A stretch of 59,849 bases of DNA, taken from assembly GCA_938074045.1 (NCBI GenBank), contig CALJGI010000007.1, positions 1-59,849 on the forward strand, read 5' to 3'. The notes beneath the pieces were generated by a model. The model made no database searches, had not been told where the DNA came from, and worked only from the letters and a program-made list of their open reading frames with translations. This document shows positions 47,182 to 55,088 of this stretch, piece after piece. The first letter of the stretch is position 1; the number at the start of each line of letters is the position of its first letter. The stretch comes from an uncultured Halieaceae bacterium. Its GTDB lineage: Bacteria; Pseudomonadota; Gammaproteobacteria; Pseudomonadales; Halieaceae. A program made the translations under genes and the position numbers.

Positions 47182-47949
47182 ATGTCTGAATTCTTGACAA
47201 CCCGGCGTGATGAAGGGGTTTTGCACGTGACCTTGAATCGGCCGGAAAAGAAAAACGCGATCAACACGGAAATGTGGTTCGCTATTCGCGATACATTCAA
47301 CGACGCGGCCACAAATCCTCTGGTTACCTGTGTGCTGCTGACTGGAGCTGGCGGCAATTTCAGTTCTGGTGTTGACCTGGCCAGCTTTGGCGATGGTGAG
47401 TCCGCCGGTGAACACCCCTTTTCGGCAGCCGCCAAAGCCGTAGCCTACTTTGACAAGCCCCTGATCGGCGCGGCTCAGGGTGTTGCCATCGGTGGCGGTG
47501 CTACCATTTTGTTCCACTGCGATGTGGTTTATGTCGGCGATAGTCTTAAGATGCGTCTGCCCTTTGCTAATCTCGGTCTGGTGCCGGAGTTTGCCAGTAG
47601 CTATATGCTGCAGGCTAATATTGGGGCACAGCAGGCAGCAGAACTCTTCTATACAGCCGAGTGGATAGACGCTGATCGCGCTGTGGAAGTGGGGATAGCC
47701 GCGCGCCAGTATAAAGATGCTGAACTTCTGGATTGCGCTATGAACAAGGCGCGGGAAATCGCCCAGTGGCCTGTCACTGCGCTACAGGAAACAAAACGCT
47801 GTTTACGATCGGTTCACCGCGAAGCCATTGACGCGGCGCTGGAACTTGAGCAGGCTGGTATGGAGAAGCAAGCGGGTTCGCCTGAAAATATTGAGGCCAT
47901 CACCGCATTTATCGAAAAGCGGCCGCCGGATTTTCGCAAACTGCTGTAA
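47182..47949 (+). CDS. Enoyl-CoA hydratase/isomerase family protein (second copy)
   Basis: A 255-residue crotonase. Oxyanion-hole motifs are GNFSSGVDLASFG and AAQGVAIGGGATILFHCDVVYV, with MRLPFANLGLVPEFASSYML as the enoyl-CoA isomerase-like pocket. A ...FIEKRPPDF end is common in this family. It is clearly different from the 44.5 kb crotonase, so it is not a recent duplicate. It is probably the last enzyme of the tightly packed operon, since 82 bases of spacer follow it. Confidence 0.87.
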   Translation: MSEFLTTRRDEGVLHVTLNRPEKKNAINTEMWFAIRDTFNDAATNPLVTCVLLTGAGGNFSSGVDLASFGDGESAGEHPFSAAAKAVAYFDKPLIGAAQGVAIGGGATILFHCDVVYVGDSLKMRLPFANLGLVPEFASSYMLQANIGAQQAAELFYTAEWIDADRAVEVGIAARQYKDAELLDCAMNKAREIAQWPVTALQETKRCLRSVHREAIDAALELEQAGMEKQAGSPENIEAITAFIEKRPPDFRKLL

Positions 47950-48031
47950 CGGGATTACGTGCCCGTAGCGCGCCCCGGCAATGTGCGGTGTATCCGGTAT
48001 GGTTAGAGTGGCAGAGGCTTAGGGGAATCTG

Positions 48032-48343
48032 GTGAGCGTGAAGGGTGGGTTTCTATGCGGTGCGTTCAATTATGAACTGAAGGGCAAAGCCCTTTTGTCC
48101 TTTGCCAGCTGCGGCAACATTATCTATGGTACTGCTGATGACACCCCCGGCCATGGATTGCTGCAGCCTGGCACCGTCGATCTAAACGCAGACGGACACC
48201 CCGAAGTACATCTTGGGATGCAAAATGCACAGCGTTGGTTATCATTGCCGCAGAACGCGCCGACATGCCAGACACAACCTGATGACATGACAGAACTACT
48301 GCATGTCGTCACCCAGTACAGAGAAACCATCAATACCACTTAA
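48032..48343 (+). pseudogene. Remnant of a GFA (CENP-V/glutathione-dependent formaldehyde-activating) family protein
   Basis: The 103-codon frame begins VKGGFLCGAFNYELKG, which matches the GFA start GGCLCGAVRYE except that the first zinc Cys is Phe. It then jumps directly from LLSFAS to CGNIIYGTADDTPGHGLLQPGTVD, which belongs to the C-terminal half (CGTxL...DxPGxxxVxxGTLD). About 40 central residues, including the CHCxxC metal site, are missing. I infer an in-frame deletion leaving an inactive or much-altered protein. The start would be GTG 48032. Confidence 0.5.
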
Positions 48344-48354
48344 TGGAGAAAACT

Positions 48355-48720
48355 ATGGACGCCGATAGTAGAGTTCGCGAATTTTGTGCTGCCTGGGGCA
48401 GAGCAGATCTGGAGGCCATCATGGGTGCCTTTACCGAAGATGCTGTGTATCACAATATCCCCATGGATGCCTGTGAAGGAAAGGACGCGATTCGCGCCTT
48501 TATCGAAGGCTTTTTTGCGATGTCACCCGGCGGTATCAAGTTTGAAATTCGTCACCAGGTGGCGACAGCCAATATTGTCATGAACGAGCGGGTCGATACG
48601 CTGCTTATGGACGGGCGCGAAATTTCATTGCCGGTGTGTGGTGTATTTGAACTGAACAGCGATGGTCTGCTGACGGCCTGGCGCGACTACTTTGATATGA
48701 AGGCCTTTACCGGCGAGTAG
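48355..48720 (+). CDS. Limonene-1,2-epoxide hydrolase-like/SnoaL-fold protein
   Basis: A 121-residue NTF2-like protein: FCAAWGRADLEAIMGAFTEDAVYHNIP, IRAFIEGFF and GREISLPVCGVFEL. The segments ERVD and WRDYFD provide the Arg, Asp and second Asp that form the catalytic triad in limonene epoxide hydrolase. ATG 48355 has GGAGA seven bases upstream. It could hydrate an epoxide or act as a ketosteroid-isomerase-like enzyme for the cluster's substrate. Both would fit a terpenoid or steroid pathway. Confidence 0.72.
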   Translation: MDADSRVREFCAAWGRADLEAIMGAFTEDAVYHNIPMDACEGKDAIRAFIEGFFAMSPGGIKFEIRHQVATANIVMNERVDTLLMDGREISLPVCGVFELNSDGLLTAWRDYFDMKAFTGE

Positions 48721-48771
48721 GCTGCATACCCGCGAGGGTGCTTGATGAATGGTCTCTAACAGATTCCATTG

Positions 48772-49022
48772 CATGCAACCCGTCCCAATGTCATCACGCG
48801 CGACGTGCGGCTGAATAACCTGGATGGAAAAGAATTCAGCATCGGTACTGTTCAGTTTGAGGTATCGAATTGTGTGAACCCTGCCCCACGCTTGGTTAAA
48901 GTCTGGAGAATGAGGTCATTGAGAGGGCGGCGGTGGTTAAAGCTTTTTTGCACAAGGGCGGATTGCGCACCGATATTTTGAATGACCGAAAGCGGTCTGC
49001 GGGCATGGCCTTCGTCGAGTAG
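48772..49022 (+). pseudogene. Remnant of a MOSC-domain protein
   Basis: The frame beginning around 48772 reads RPNVITRDVRLNNLDGKEFSIGTVQFE, closely resembling the MOSC pattern RNVVTRGIDLNALVGREFRIGDVRF. After about 48905 the similarity moves to another frame, VVKAFLHKGGLRTDILNDRKRSAGMAF, resembling the later MOSC segment HRGGLRADIL, and stops at 49020-49022. The Cys expected near CEPC appears only as NCVNPAP. The N-terminal part is missing. I see this as a decayed gene with a frameshift between the CoA cluster and ribB. Confidence 0.45.
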
Positions 49023-49062
49023 TCGCTGCTCGTGGTGACGCGGCGTTTAATCGGGTCGCGAA

Positions 49063-50175
49063 TCAAGCCTCAATAAATTCTGTGATCTCCAGATTGAATC
49101 CCGAAATGGCGTTGTAGCGGATTGGTGACGCCAGTGCCCGCATTTTGGTGACACCAAGTTGCTGCAGTATTTGCGACCCCGTGCCGGTCATTCGATAAAT
49201 CTGGGTGCCGTCGATTTTCCCCTTTGGTGCCGTTGGCAGGGCGGGAAACTCTCTCACCTCGGCCAGTGCACGTTCGCTATTGGCCGGTTCTCCCAGTAAC
49301 ACCACGACGCCACAGCCTTCCTCTGCAATGCGTTGCAATGATTGGCGTACGCTCCAGCCCGCCTGATCGCCGGGCAGGCGAGTGGCCAGTAAATCGCGCA
49401 GGGGGTTTACTGCCGTTACCCGGGTCATTACCGCGTCGCCTTCGTTGATTTCGCCCTTTAGCAGCGCATAGTGCACAACATCGTCTATCAAATCGCGGTA
49501 GCTGTGGAGAGTGAAGACACCGAATTCCGTGTCAACCAGCTTGCGATCACACAGTTCCACGGTTTGCTCATGTATCGATCGGTAGGCGATCAAATCAGCA
49601 ATGGTGCCAATTTTTATGCCATGTTTTTCACCGAACTCTTCCAGCTGTGGACGCCGTGCCATGGTGCCATCTTCGTTCATGATTTCCACAATCAGCGCAG
49701 CGGGTTGGAATCCAGCCATGCGCGCAAGATCTATCCCGGCCTCGGTGTGTCCAGCCCGTCTTAGTACGCCACCGGGCTTCGCCACCAGCGGAAAAATATG
49801 GCCTGGTTGGCTGATGTCGTCTGGTTTGGCCTGGGGGTTGGCGGCGGCCAATACGGTAGCGGCGCGTTGTGCCGAGCTGATGCCAGGCCCTACACGAGCT
49901 GCGGCATCTATAGAGACGGTGAAATTGGTTTCGTGCTGTGAGCGATTGTCCCGCACCATTAATGGCAGCTTCAGTCGCCGCGCCTGCTCTTCTGTCAGCG
50001 GTAGGCAGATCAATCCGCAGGCCTCGCTGGCGAAAAAAGTGATGATGTCGGGGGTGACAGCTTCCGCAGCTACGATTAAATCGCCTTCGTTCTCCCGATC
50101 CTCATCATCCATGAGGATGACCATTTTCCCCTGGCGGATATCCTCGATAAGTTCGGTAACCGTATTAAGACTCAT
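49063..50175 (-). CDS. ribB: 3,4-dihydroxy-2-butanone-4-phosphate synthase with degenerate GTP cyclohydrolase II domain
   Basis: A 370-residue protein. The N-terminal RibB domain (1-205) is complete: MDDEDRENEGDLIVAAE at 22-38, SRQHETNFTVSIDAA, and GHTEAGIDLARMAG. It makes the four-carbon riboflavin precursor from ribulose 5-phosphate. The C-terminal domain (from about 208) has the RibA shape (FGVFTLHSYRD, NPLRDLLATRLPGD, GSQILQQLGVTKMRAL) but lacks the three zinc cysteines of active GTP cyclohydrolase II, so only RibB activity is expected. It lies 18 bases after the thiolase gene, with no room for an FMN riboswitch. Confidence 0.9.
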   Translation of the reverse strand: MSLNTVTELIEDIRQGKMVILMDDEDRENEGDLIVAAEAVTPDIITFFASEACGLICLPLTEEQARRLKLPLMVRDNRSQHETNFTVSIDAAARVGPGISSAQRAATVLAAANPQAKPDDISQPGHIFPLVAKPGGVLRRAGHTEAGIDLARMAGFQPAALIVEIMNEDGTMARRPQLEEFGEKHGIKIGTIADLIAYRSIHEQTVELCDRKLVDTEFGVFTLHSYRDLIDDVVHYALLKGEINEGDAVMTRVTAVNPLRDLLATRLPGDQAGWSVRQSLQRIAEEGCGVVVLLGEPANSERALAEVREFPALPTAPKGKIDGTQIYRMTGTGSQILQQLGVTKMRALASPIRYNAISGFNLEITEFIEA

Positions 50176-50193
50176 GACTGGATCCTGTCGGGA

Positions 50194-51381
50194 TTATTGA
50201 TTGATTCGCTCGATGGCGATGGCGGTGGCCTCACCACCCCCGATGCACAGCGCCGCAACGCCGCGGTTTGCACCGTAGTACTGCAACTGATGCATCAGGC
50301 TGACGATGATTCGCGAGCCGGTCGACCCCAGCGGATGCCCTAGCGCACAAGCGCCGCCGTGTACATTAACCCGGGCATGATCCAGATCGAGTTCGCGCAT
50401 GGCCAGCATGGTGACCATCGCGAAGGCCTCATTGATTTCCAGCAAATCTACATCGTCCACTGACCAGCCAGCGCTGTCTATGACGTTTTGTATCGCGCCA
50501 ACAGGAGCACGGGTGAATTCTGCGGGATGCTGTGAATGGCGGGCCTGGGCGACAATGCGCGCCATGGGTGTCAGACCTCGTTCTTGCGCCGTACTCTCAC
50601 GCATCATCAGCAATGCACTGGCGCCATCTGAGATCGAGCTCGAATTCGCGGCGGTTATGGTGCCGTCATTAGCGAAGGCTGGGCGAAGACCTGCGATCTT
50701 TTCGATATTGGCGTTAAAAGGTTGTTCATCGTGTTCCACCAGGGTGTCGCCGCGACGGCTGCTGATGGTTACCGGCGCTATCTCAGTTGCCATACGACCG
50801 TCGTCGATAGCTGCCTTTGCGCGGCGCAGGGATTCGATGGCGAAGTCATCCATCTCTTCTCGGGTCATGCCTGCGGAGTTTGCCGTCTCCTGAGCAAAGC
50901 TGCCCATGGCACGCCCGGTGTAAGCATCTTCCAAGCCATCAATAAACATGTGGTCTGCCAGCTGGCGGTGACCTGTGCGCACACCGCCCCGCGCACCGGG
51001 AATCAGGTGTGGTGCATTACTCATGCTCTCCATGCCGCCTGCTATGGCGATACTGGCGTGTCCCGCACGCAGGGTGTCCGCTGCAAAAAACGCCGCCTGC
51101 ATGCCCGAACCGCATACCTTGTTTATGGTCACGGCTCCTGCGCTTGCCGAAATGCCAGCAGCCAGTGCGGCCTGTCTTGCAGGTGCCTGTTTAACCCCGG
51201 CTGGCAGTACGCAGCCCATAAAAACTTCATCCACATCCGCAGCTGCCAGGCCCGCGCGTTGCAGAGCCGAGGTAATTGCTGTTGCTGCGAGTTCTGGACC
51301 ACTGGCTGCAGACAGGGAACCCTGTAATCCTCCCATCGGGGTTCTGGCTCCGTTTACGATAAAAATGGATTCGGTGCTCAT
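50194..51381 (-). CDS. Acetyl-CoA C-acetyltransferase (thiolase)
   Basis: A 395-residue true thiolase. Nucleophile Cys90 is in INKVCGSGMQA. INEAFAMVTML, NVHGGACALGHPLGSTGSR (catalytic His) and ALCIGGGEATAIAIE (second Cys) are present. It catalyses acetoacetyl-CoA or 3-ketoacyl-CoA thiolysis or condensation. I start at the ATG whose first base is 51381 (MSTESIFIVNGART). An earlier in-frame ATG at 51402 adds MIQSHQP. It contrasts with the two catalytically altered thiolase-fold proteins at 40-43 kb. It is transcribed after the AraC-type gene and before ribB, probably in one unit with ribB. Confidence 0.92.
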   Translation of the reverse strand: MSTESIFIVNGARTPMGGLQGSLSAASGPELAATAITSALQRAGLAAADVDEVFMGCVLPAGVKQAPARQAALAAGISASAGAVTINKVCGSGMQAAFFAADTLRAGHASIAIAGGMESMSNAPHLIPGARGGVRTGHRQLADHMFIDGLEDAYTGRAMGSFAQETANSAGMTREEMDDFAIESLRRAKAAIDDGRMATEIAPVTISSRRGDTLVEHDEQPFNANIEKIAGLRPAFANDGTITAANSSSISDGASALLMMRESTAQERGLTPMARIVAQARHSQHPAEFTRAPVGAIQNVIDSAGWSVDDVDLLEINEAFAMVTMLAMRELDLDHARVNVHGGACALGHPLGSTGSRIIVSLMHQLQYYGANRGVAALCIGGGEATAIAIERINQ

Positions 51382-51461
51382 GGGCTGGTGGCTCTGGATC
51401 ATGTGGGCGAAAAGGGCGGGTATTGTATGCTAATTGCAGGTTGCACCCAACCTTGCATGTT

Positions 51462-52454
51462 CTACTCAACCTCGGCTGAAAACAGTTTTCCTCTTACGAT
51501 GCGACGGTAGGCGCTTGGTATGTGGCCGGCGTGTTTTTCAAACACTTGTGTGAAGTAACTGGCGTCGCTGTAGCCCACCAGGAACGCGATTTCAGCAATA
51601 CCGAGGTCGGTGGTTCTCAGCATTTCTCTGGCAGAATTAACCCGCTGCCGGGTCAGGAAATCCAGGGGAGTGATGCCAGTGGCAGCGCTGAATCGTCGAT
51701 TCAGGGTACGCTGACTGACTTTGAGTATGTCGGCCAATTCAGACATGGTGACTGGCCTGCTGGCGTTACCCATCAACCATTCCTGGGCGTTGGTAACCAG
51801 TTCATCGGCCGTACTGCCCTGACCGGCAGCCAGATACGCGTGGGCTTGGAAGGGGCGGCGTATTTCCGGTGAAAACTGTGCCTCGACCCGGCGGGAAATC
51901 TCTGGGCCAAACCACTGTTGTATGTGATGCACCATCAGGTCGGCGACGGAGTTTACGCTGCCCACGCAGTAGATATTGCCCGACTGGGTGATCAGGTGCT
52001 GTCTTTTAAGATCCACCCGCGGGTAGCGTTCACTAAAACTGTCAAAATAAAACCAGTGAGTTGTGGCGGCGCGATCTGTGAGGATGCCGGCTTCTGCCAG
52101 GAAGTAGCTCGCCGTGCCTACAGCACATAAAATTGCGTCCCGAGCGGCGAATTCGCGTACCAGGGGAGGGATCGCCTGTTGTCGTCGCAGGCTGGGCAGT
52201 GGGTTTCTCCACATGGCCGGTAGTAGCAAAAGATCTGCAGCGCCGACTTCGGCCAGAGTTAGGGTCGGTGTCAGGATGATGCCGCCGCTGGTAGTAATGG
52301 GATTCATATCATCTGCGGCGATATCAATGGTCAAAGCGCTCGCACTACGGGAGCTCGCTCGCACAGTACTGGCTGCGGCCTGCAGAATCTCCACCGGCAG
52401 AGTAATACTTGAGGCAAGAGCGGTGGGGTATAGCGCGATAACAACGTGCGGCAT
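51462..52454 (-). CDS. GlxA-type AraC-family transcriptional regulator
   Basis: A 330-residue regulator with an N-terminal DJ-1/PfpI-like domain (PHVVIALYPTALASS, LLLPAMWRNPLPS, CAVGTASYFLAEAGILTDRAATTHW) and two C-terminal AraC helix-turn-helices (MSELADILKVSQRTLNRRFSAATGITP, then LGIAEIAFLVGYSDASYFTQVFEKHAG). GlxA-type proteins bind an unknown small molecule with the N-terminal domain. ATG 52454 is the likely start; a GTG at 52466 is possible. It is divergent from fabY across 115 bases and may control it, the thiolase gene or both. Confidence 0.88.
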   Translation of the reverse strand: MPHVVIALYPTALASSITLPVEILQAAASTVRASSRSASALTIDIAADDMNPITTSGGIILTPTLTLAEVGAADLLLLPAMWRNPLPSLRRQQAIPPLVREFAARDAILCAVGTASYFLAEAGILTDRAATTHWFYFDSFSERYPRVDLKRQHLITQSGNIYCVGSVNSVADLMVHHIQQWFGPEISRRVEAQFSPEIRRPFQAHAYLAAGQGSTADELVTNAQEWLMGNASRPVTMSELADILKVSQRTLNRRFSAATGITPLDFLTRQRVNSAREMLRTTDLGIAEIAFLVGYSDASYFTQVFEKHAGHIPSAYRRIVRGKLFSAEVE

Positions 52455-52569
52455 GGCGTTAATCACGATTAATGGCTAATTAAACATATTGTGTGGCTAA
52501 AATGACATATTAATCAAGTATGAAGGTCAGTACACTGCTGCACATCAAGATTGTTATCTGAGGCAAGCT

Positions 52570-54423
52570 GTGACTCCATTACCGGTAATTGTCGGCTTTG
52601 GCGGGATTTCACCCGCCGGGCGAAGTTCAATGCATCATGGGTACCGACTGCTGGTGGCAGACGCCCTCAATGAGAGTGATCGAAGCAGTACCTATGCGTC
52701 ACTGGCCAGTCTGATGGGTTTACAGGGTAGTGATTACAAGCCGGACGAGATTCGCCAGGGCACCATGATCAGACGTATCGAGCCCAACCTGTTTGACGTC
52801 GACGCCATTCTCTGGAACAAGCGCCTGGTTGCACACTCCGCTGAAACACCGCTGACTTTTCTGACTCAGAGTAAACAATTGCCTGACCATCTTCCTGCTG
52901 GCTGGCGTGTGATACCCACGGACGAGACCCATGTTCGGGTGGAAAGTGATCAGGGCATGGCGGTACTGTTGCCCACCACGCTGGAAGGAGCAGTGAAGGC
53001 GGCCGGTCAATTACCCACGGGCTTCGAACCAGGCAAGATGTACCAGGCTCGCAGCCACCCGCGGGGATTGCAGATGACGGTCTACGGCGCTTCCGATGCA
53101 CTGGCTGGCAGCGGCCTGGACTGGGATGATATCCAGCGGCGGGTGTCACCGGATCAAATCAGCGTGTACGCCGGCTCGGGCATGAGCCAGCTCGATGCGG
53201 CGGGTAATGGCGGCATGGTGAAAGCTCGCTACAACGGCAAACGTGTCACTTCCAAATACTGTCCCTTCGGTTTCGCCGAGATGCCTGCTGATTTTATTAA
53301 TGCCTATGTGTTGGGAAGTTTGGGCTCTACCGGCACGAACATGGGTGCGTGTGCCAGCTTTCTTTACAACCTGCGCCAAGGGTTGAATGACATCCGCAGC
53401 GGACGCAGTCGTATTGCCATCGTTGGCAACAGCGAAGCACCCATAACACCAGAGATCATTGAGGGCTATGCCGCCATGGGCGCATTGGCCACTGACAATG
53501 AGTTGCGTGAGCTCGACGGCATTGGTGCAGGACAGGAGCCGGACCATCGCAAGGCTTGTCGCCCCTTTGCCGAGAACCGGGGTTTTACCATCGCCGAGTC
53601 TGCGCAGTTTGTTGTGCTGTGTGATGACAGCCTCGCTCTTGAATTGGGCGCGAATATACTCGGTGCTGTCAGCGATGTTTACGTCAACGCGGATGGACAT
53701 AAAAAATCCATATCCGCACCCGGGGTAGGCAACTACATCACCATGGCAAAAGCCCTGGCCAATGCCCGGGCGGTGGTCGGAGAGAAACGATTACAACACG
53801 GTGGATTTGTGCAGGCACACGGCACCGGGACACCCCAGAACAGGGTGACCGAATCCCATATTTTGAATCAATGTGCACAGGCGTTCGGTATTGAGGCGTG
53901 GCCGGTCTGTGCTGTCAAAGCCTATCTTGGTCATTCCATCGGTACCGCGGCGGGCGATCAGGTGATGGCAACGCTGGGAGCCTGGCAATACGGCTGGCTG
54001 CCAGGCATACACACGATGGACGCCGTGGCAGATGATGTTCATGATTCCCACCTGCAACTCAGTCGGGAGCATATTGAGCTTGACCAGAACGAAATGAGTT
54101 ATGCCATCGTCAATGCCAAAGGGTTTGGCGGAAACAACGCATCGGCCGCCATGTTGGCGCCCGGCGTGGTGAAAAGCATGTTGCAGAAGCGCCACGGTGA
54201 GAGTGCGGTCAGCAAGTGGAGCGGAGCCAATGAGGCGGTATGTGAAGCAGCTCGTAACTACGACGAACAAGCCACCGCCGGTACGGCACTGCCGACCTAC
54301 AAATTCGACCATGAAGTGCTGGGACCAGAAGATATAAGCCTGAATTCAGAAGCCCTTGAAATAGAGCGGCGTGGCGTTCGACTCGATCTTGATTTGCCAA
54401 ATCCCTACGGTGATATGACGTAA
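52570..54423 (+). CDS. fabY: Beta-ketoacyl-ACP synthase FabY-like
   Basis: A 617-residue single-domain ketosynthase, longer than FabB/FabF (about 410). The start PLPVIVGFGGISPAGRSSMHHG resembles Pseudomonas FabY, which condenses acetyl-CoA with malonyl-ACP to start fatty acid synthesis. The catalytic triad is complete: Cys261 (NMGACASF), His417 (QAHGTGTPQN) and His455 (YLGHSIGTAAGDQ). The extra N-terminal 100 residues and the C-terminal tail are as in FabY. The start is GTG 52570. It is divergent from the AraC-type gene. If no fabH exists in this genome, this enzyme would be the chain initiator. Confidence 0.78.
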   Translation: MTPLPVIVGFGGISPAGRSSMHHGYRLLVADALNESDRSSTYASLASLMGLQGSDYKPDEIRQGTMIRRIEPNLFDVDAILWNKRLVAHSAETPLTFLTQSKQLPDHLPAGWRVIPTDETHVRVESDQGMAVLLPTTLEGAVKAAGQLPTGFEPGKMYQARSHPRGLQMTVYGASDALAGSGLDWDDIQRRVSPDQISVYAGSGMSQLDAAGNGGMVKARYNGKRVTSKYCPFGFAEMPADFINAYVLGSLGSTGTNMGACASFLYNLRQGLNDIRSGRSRIAIVGNSEAPITPEIIEGYAAMGALATDNELRELDGIGAGQEPDHRKACRPFAENRGFTIAESAQFVVLCDDSLALELGANILGAVSDVYVNADGHKKSISAPGVGNYITMAKALANARAVVGEKRLQHGGFVQAHGTGTPQNRVTESHILNQCAQAFGIEAWPVCAVKAYLGHSIGTAAGDQVMATLGAWQYGWLPGIHTMDAVADDVHDSHLQLSREHIELDQNEMSYAIVNAKGFGGNNASAAMLAPGVVKSMLQKRHGESAVSKWSGANEAVCEAARNYDEQATAGTALPTYKFDHEVLGPEDISLNSEALEIERRGVRLDLDLPNPYGDMT

Positions 54424-54468
54424 GTTACTGATTTTTGCATTTCGTCACACTACATCAGGAGCCATACA

Positions 54469-54936
54469 GTGCACACAGTCTCAGCCGAATCCAACGTCAA
54501 TCTGACCGCCGAGCAATGCTGGCAGTTCCTCTCTGATATCTCGCTGCCGCACCACTACGTTCCCGGTGTCATCAAAACCGAAATAGTGACCGACCAGACC
54601 ACGGGTGTGGGCGCCAGTCGTCTGGTGTATCAAAAACCGAACAAGCCCATGGGTGAGACAGTCACCGAATGGCGGGAAGGGGAAGGGTTTACCATCAGCA
54701 TCCACAAGCCCGATGGCGGCCCGCAGCCGCCCTTCAAAGAAGCCACTTTTACCTACGCTATTGAGCGCCGGGGTACTGATACGGTCCTGGTCAATAGCAT
54801 GAGCTATGACCTGGGAGAGGGTTTAATGAGCAAAGTACTGGATGCTCTGGTGTTGCGCTGGGTAACGCGAAACATGCTCGGCAAGATCACCAGAGCGCAG
54901 GCAGCCTTTTACGAAAAATCCGCTGCAGAGATATAA
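54469..54936 (+). CDS. SRPBCC-family (START-like) protein
   Basis: A 155-residue polyketide-cyclase/START-like fold: HTVSAESNVNLTAEQCWQFLSDISLPHHYVPGV, VTEWREGEGFTISIHKPDGG, FTYAIERRGTDTVLVNSMSYDLGEG. Proteins of this type bind hydrophobic ligands in a deep pocket. It starts at GTG 54469, preceded by AGGAG, 45 bases after fabY. A shared transcript with fabY is likely, so a lipid-related ligand is plausible, but no direct evidence exists. Confidence 0.75.
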   Translation: MHTVSAESNVNLTAEQCWQFLSDISLPHHYVPGVIKTEIVTDQTTGVGASRLVYQKPNKPMGETVTEWREGEGFTISIHKPDGGPQPPFKEATFTYAIERRGTDTVLVNSMSYDLGEGLMSKVLDALVLRWVTRNMLGKITRAQAAFYEKSAAEI

Positions 54937-54947
54937 ACTGCCAGTGA

Positions 54948-54972
54948 GAGTCCGTATCTCCGGATTCTTATT
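54948..54972 (+). terminator. Possible rho-independent terminator after the SRPBCC gene
   Basis: GAGTCCG and CGGATTC can pair over a six-base loop (54948-54967, one G-U pair), followed by the short, mostly T run TTATT. The stem is moderate and the T tract weak, so this is only a candidate. Confidence 0.35.
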
Positions 54973-55088
54973 GATTGGGATGAAATCAGGGCTCTATCGC
55001 TCTACAATGCCTCGCTGGATCGGCTTGAAAATAACAGGACTTGAGGTGGGAAAGAGAACCTTGCGTCCGAGCAGGATAAACTGAACGA

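Noticed and set aside
49023..50193. FMN riboswitch controlling ribB
   Set aside because: Only 18 bases separate ribB from the thiolase gene, and no RFN-like conserved segments were seen around it.
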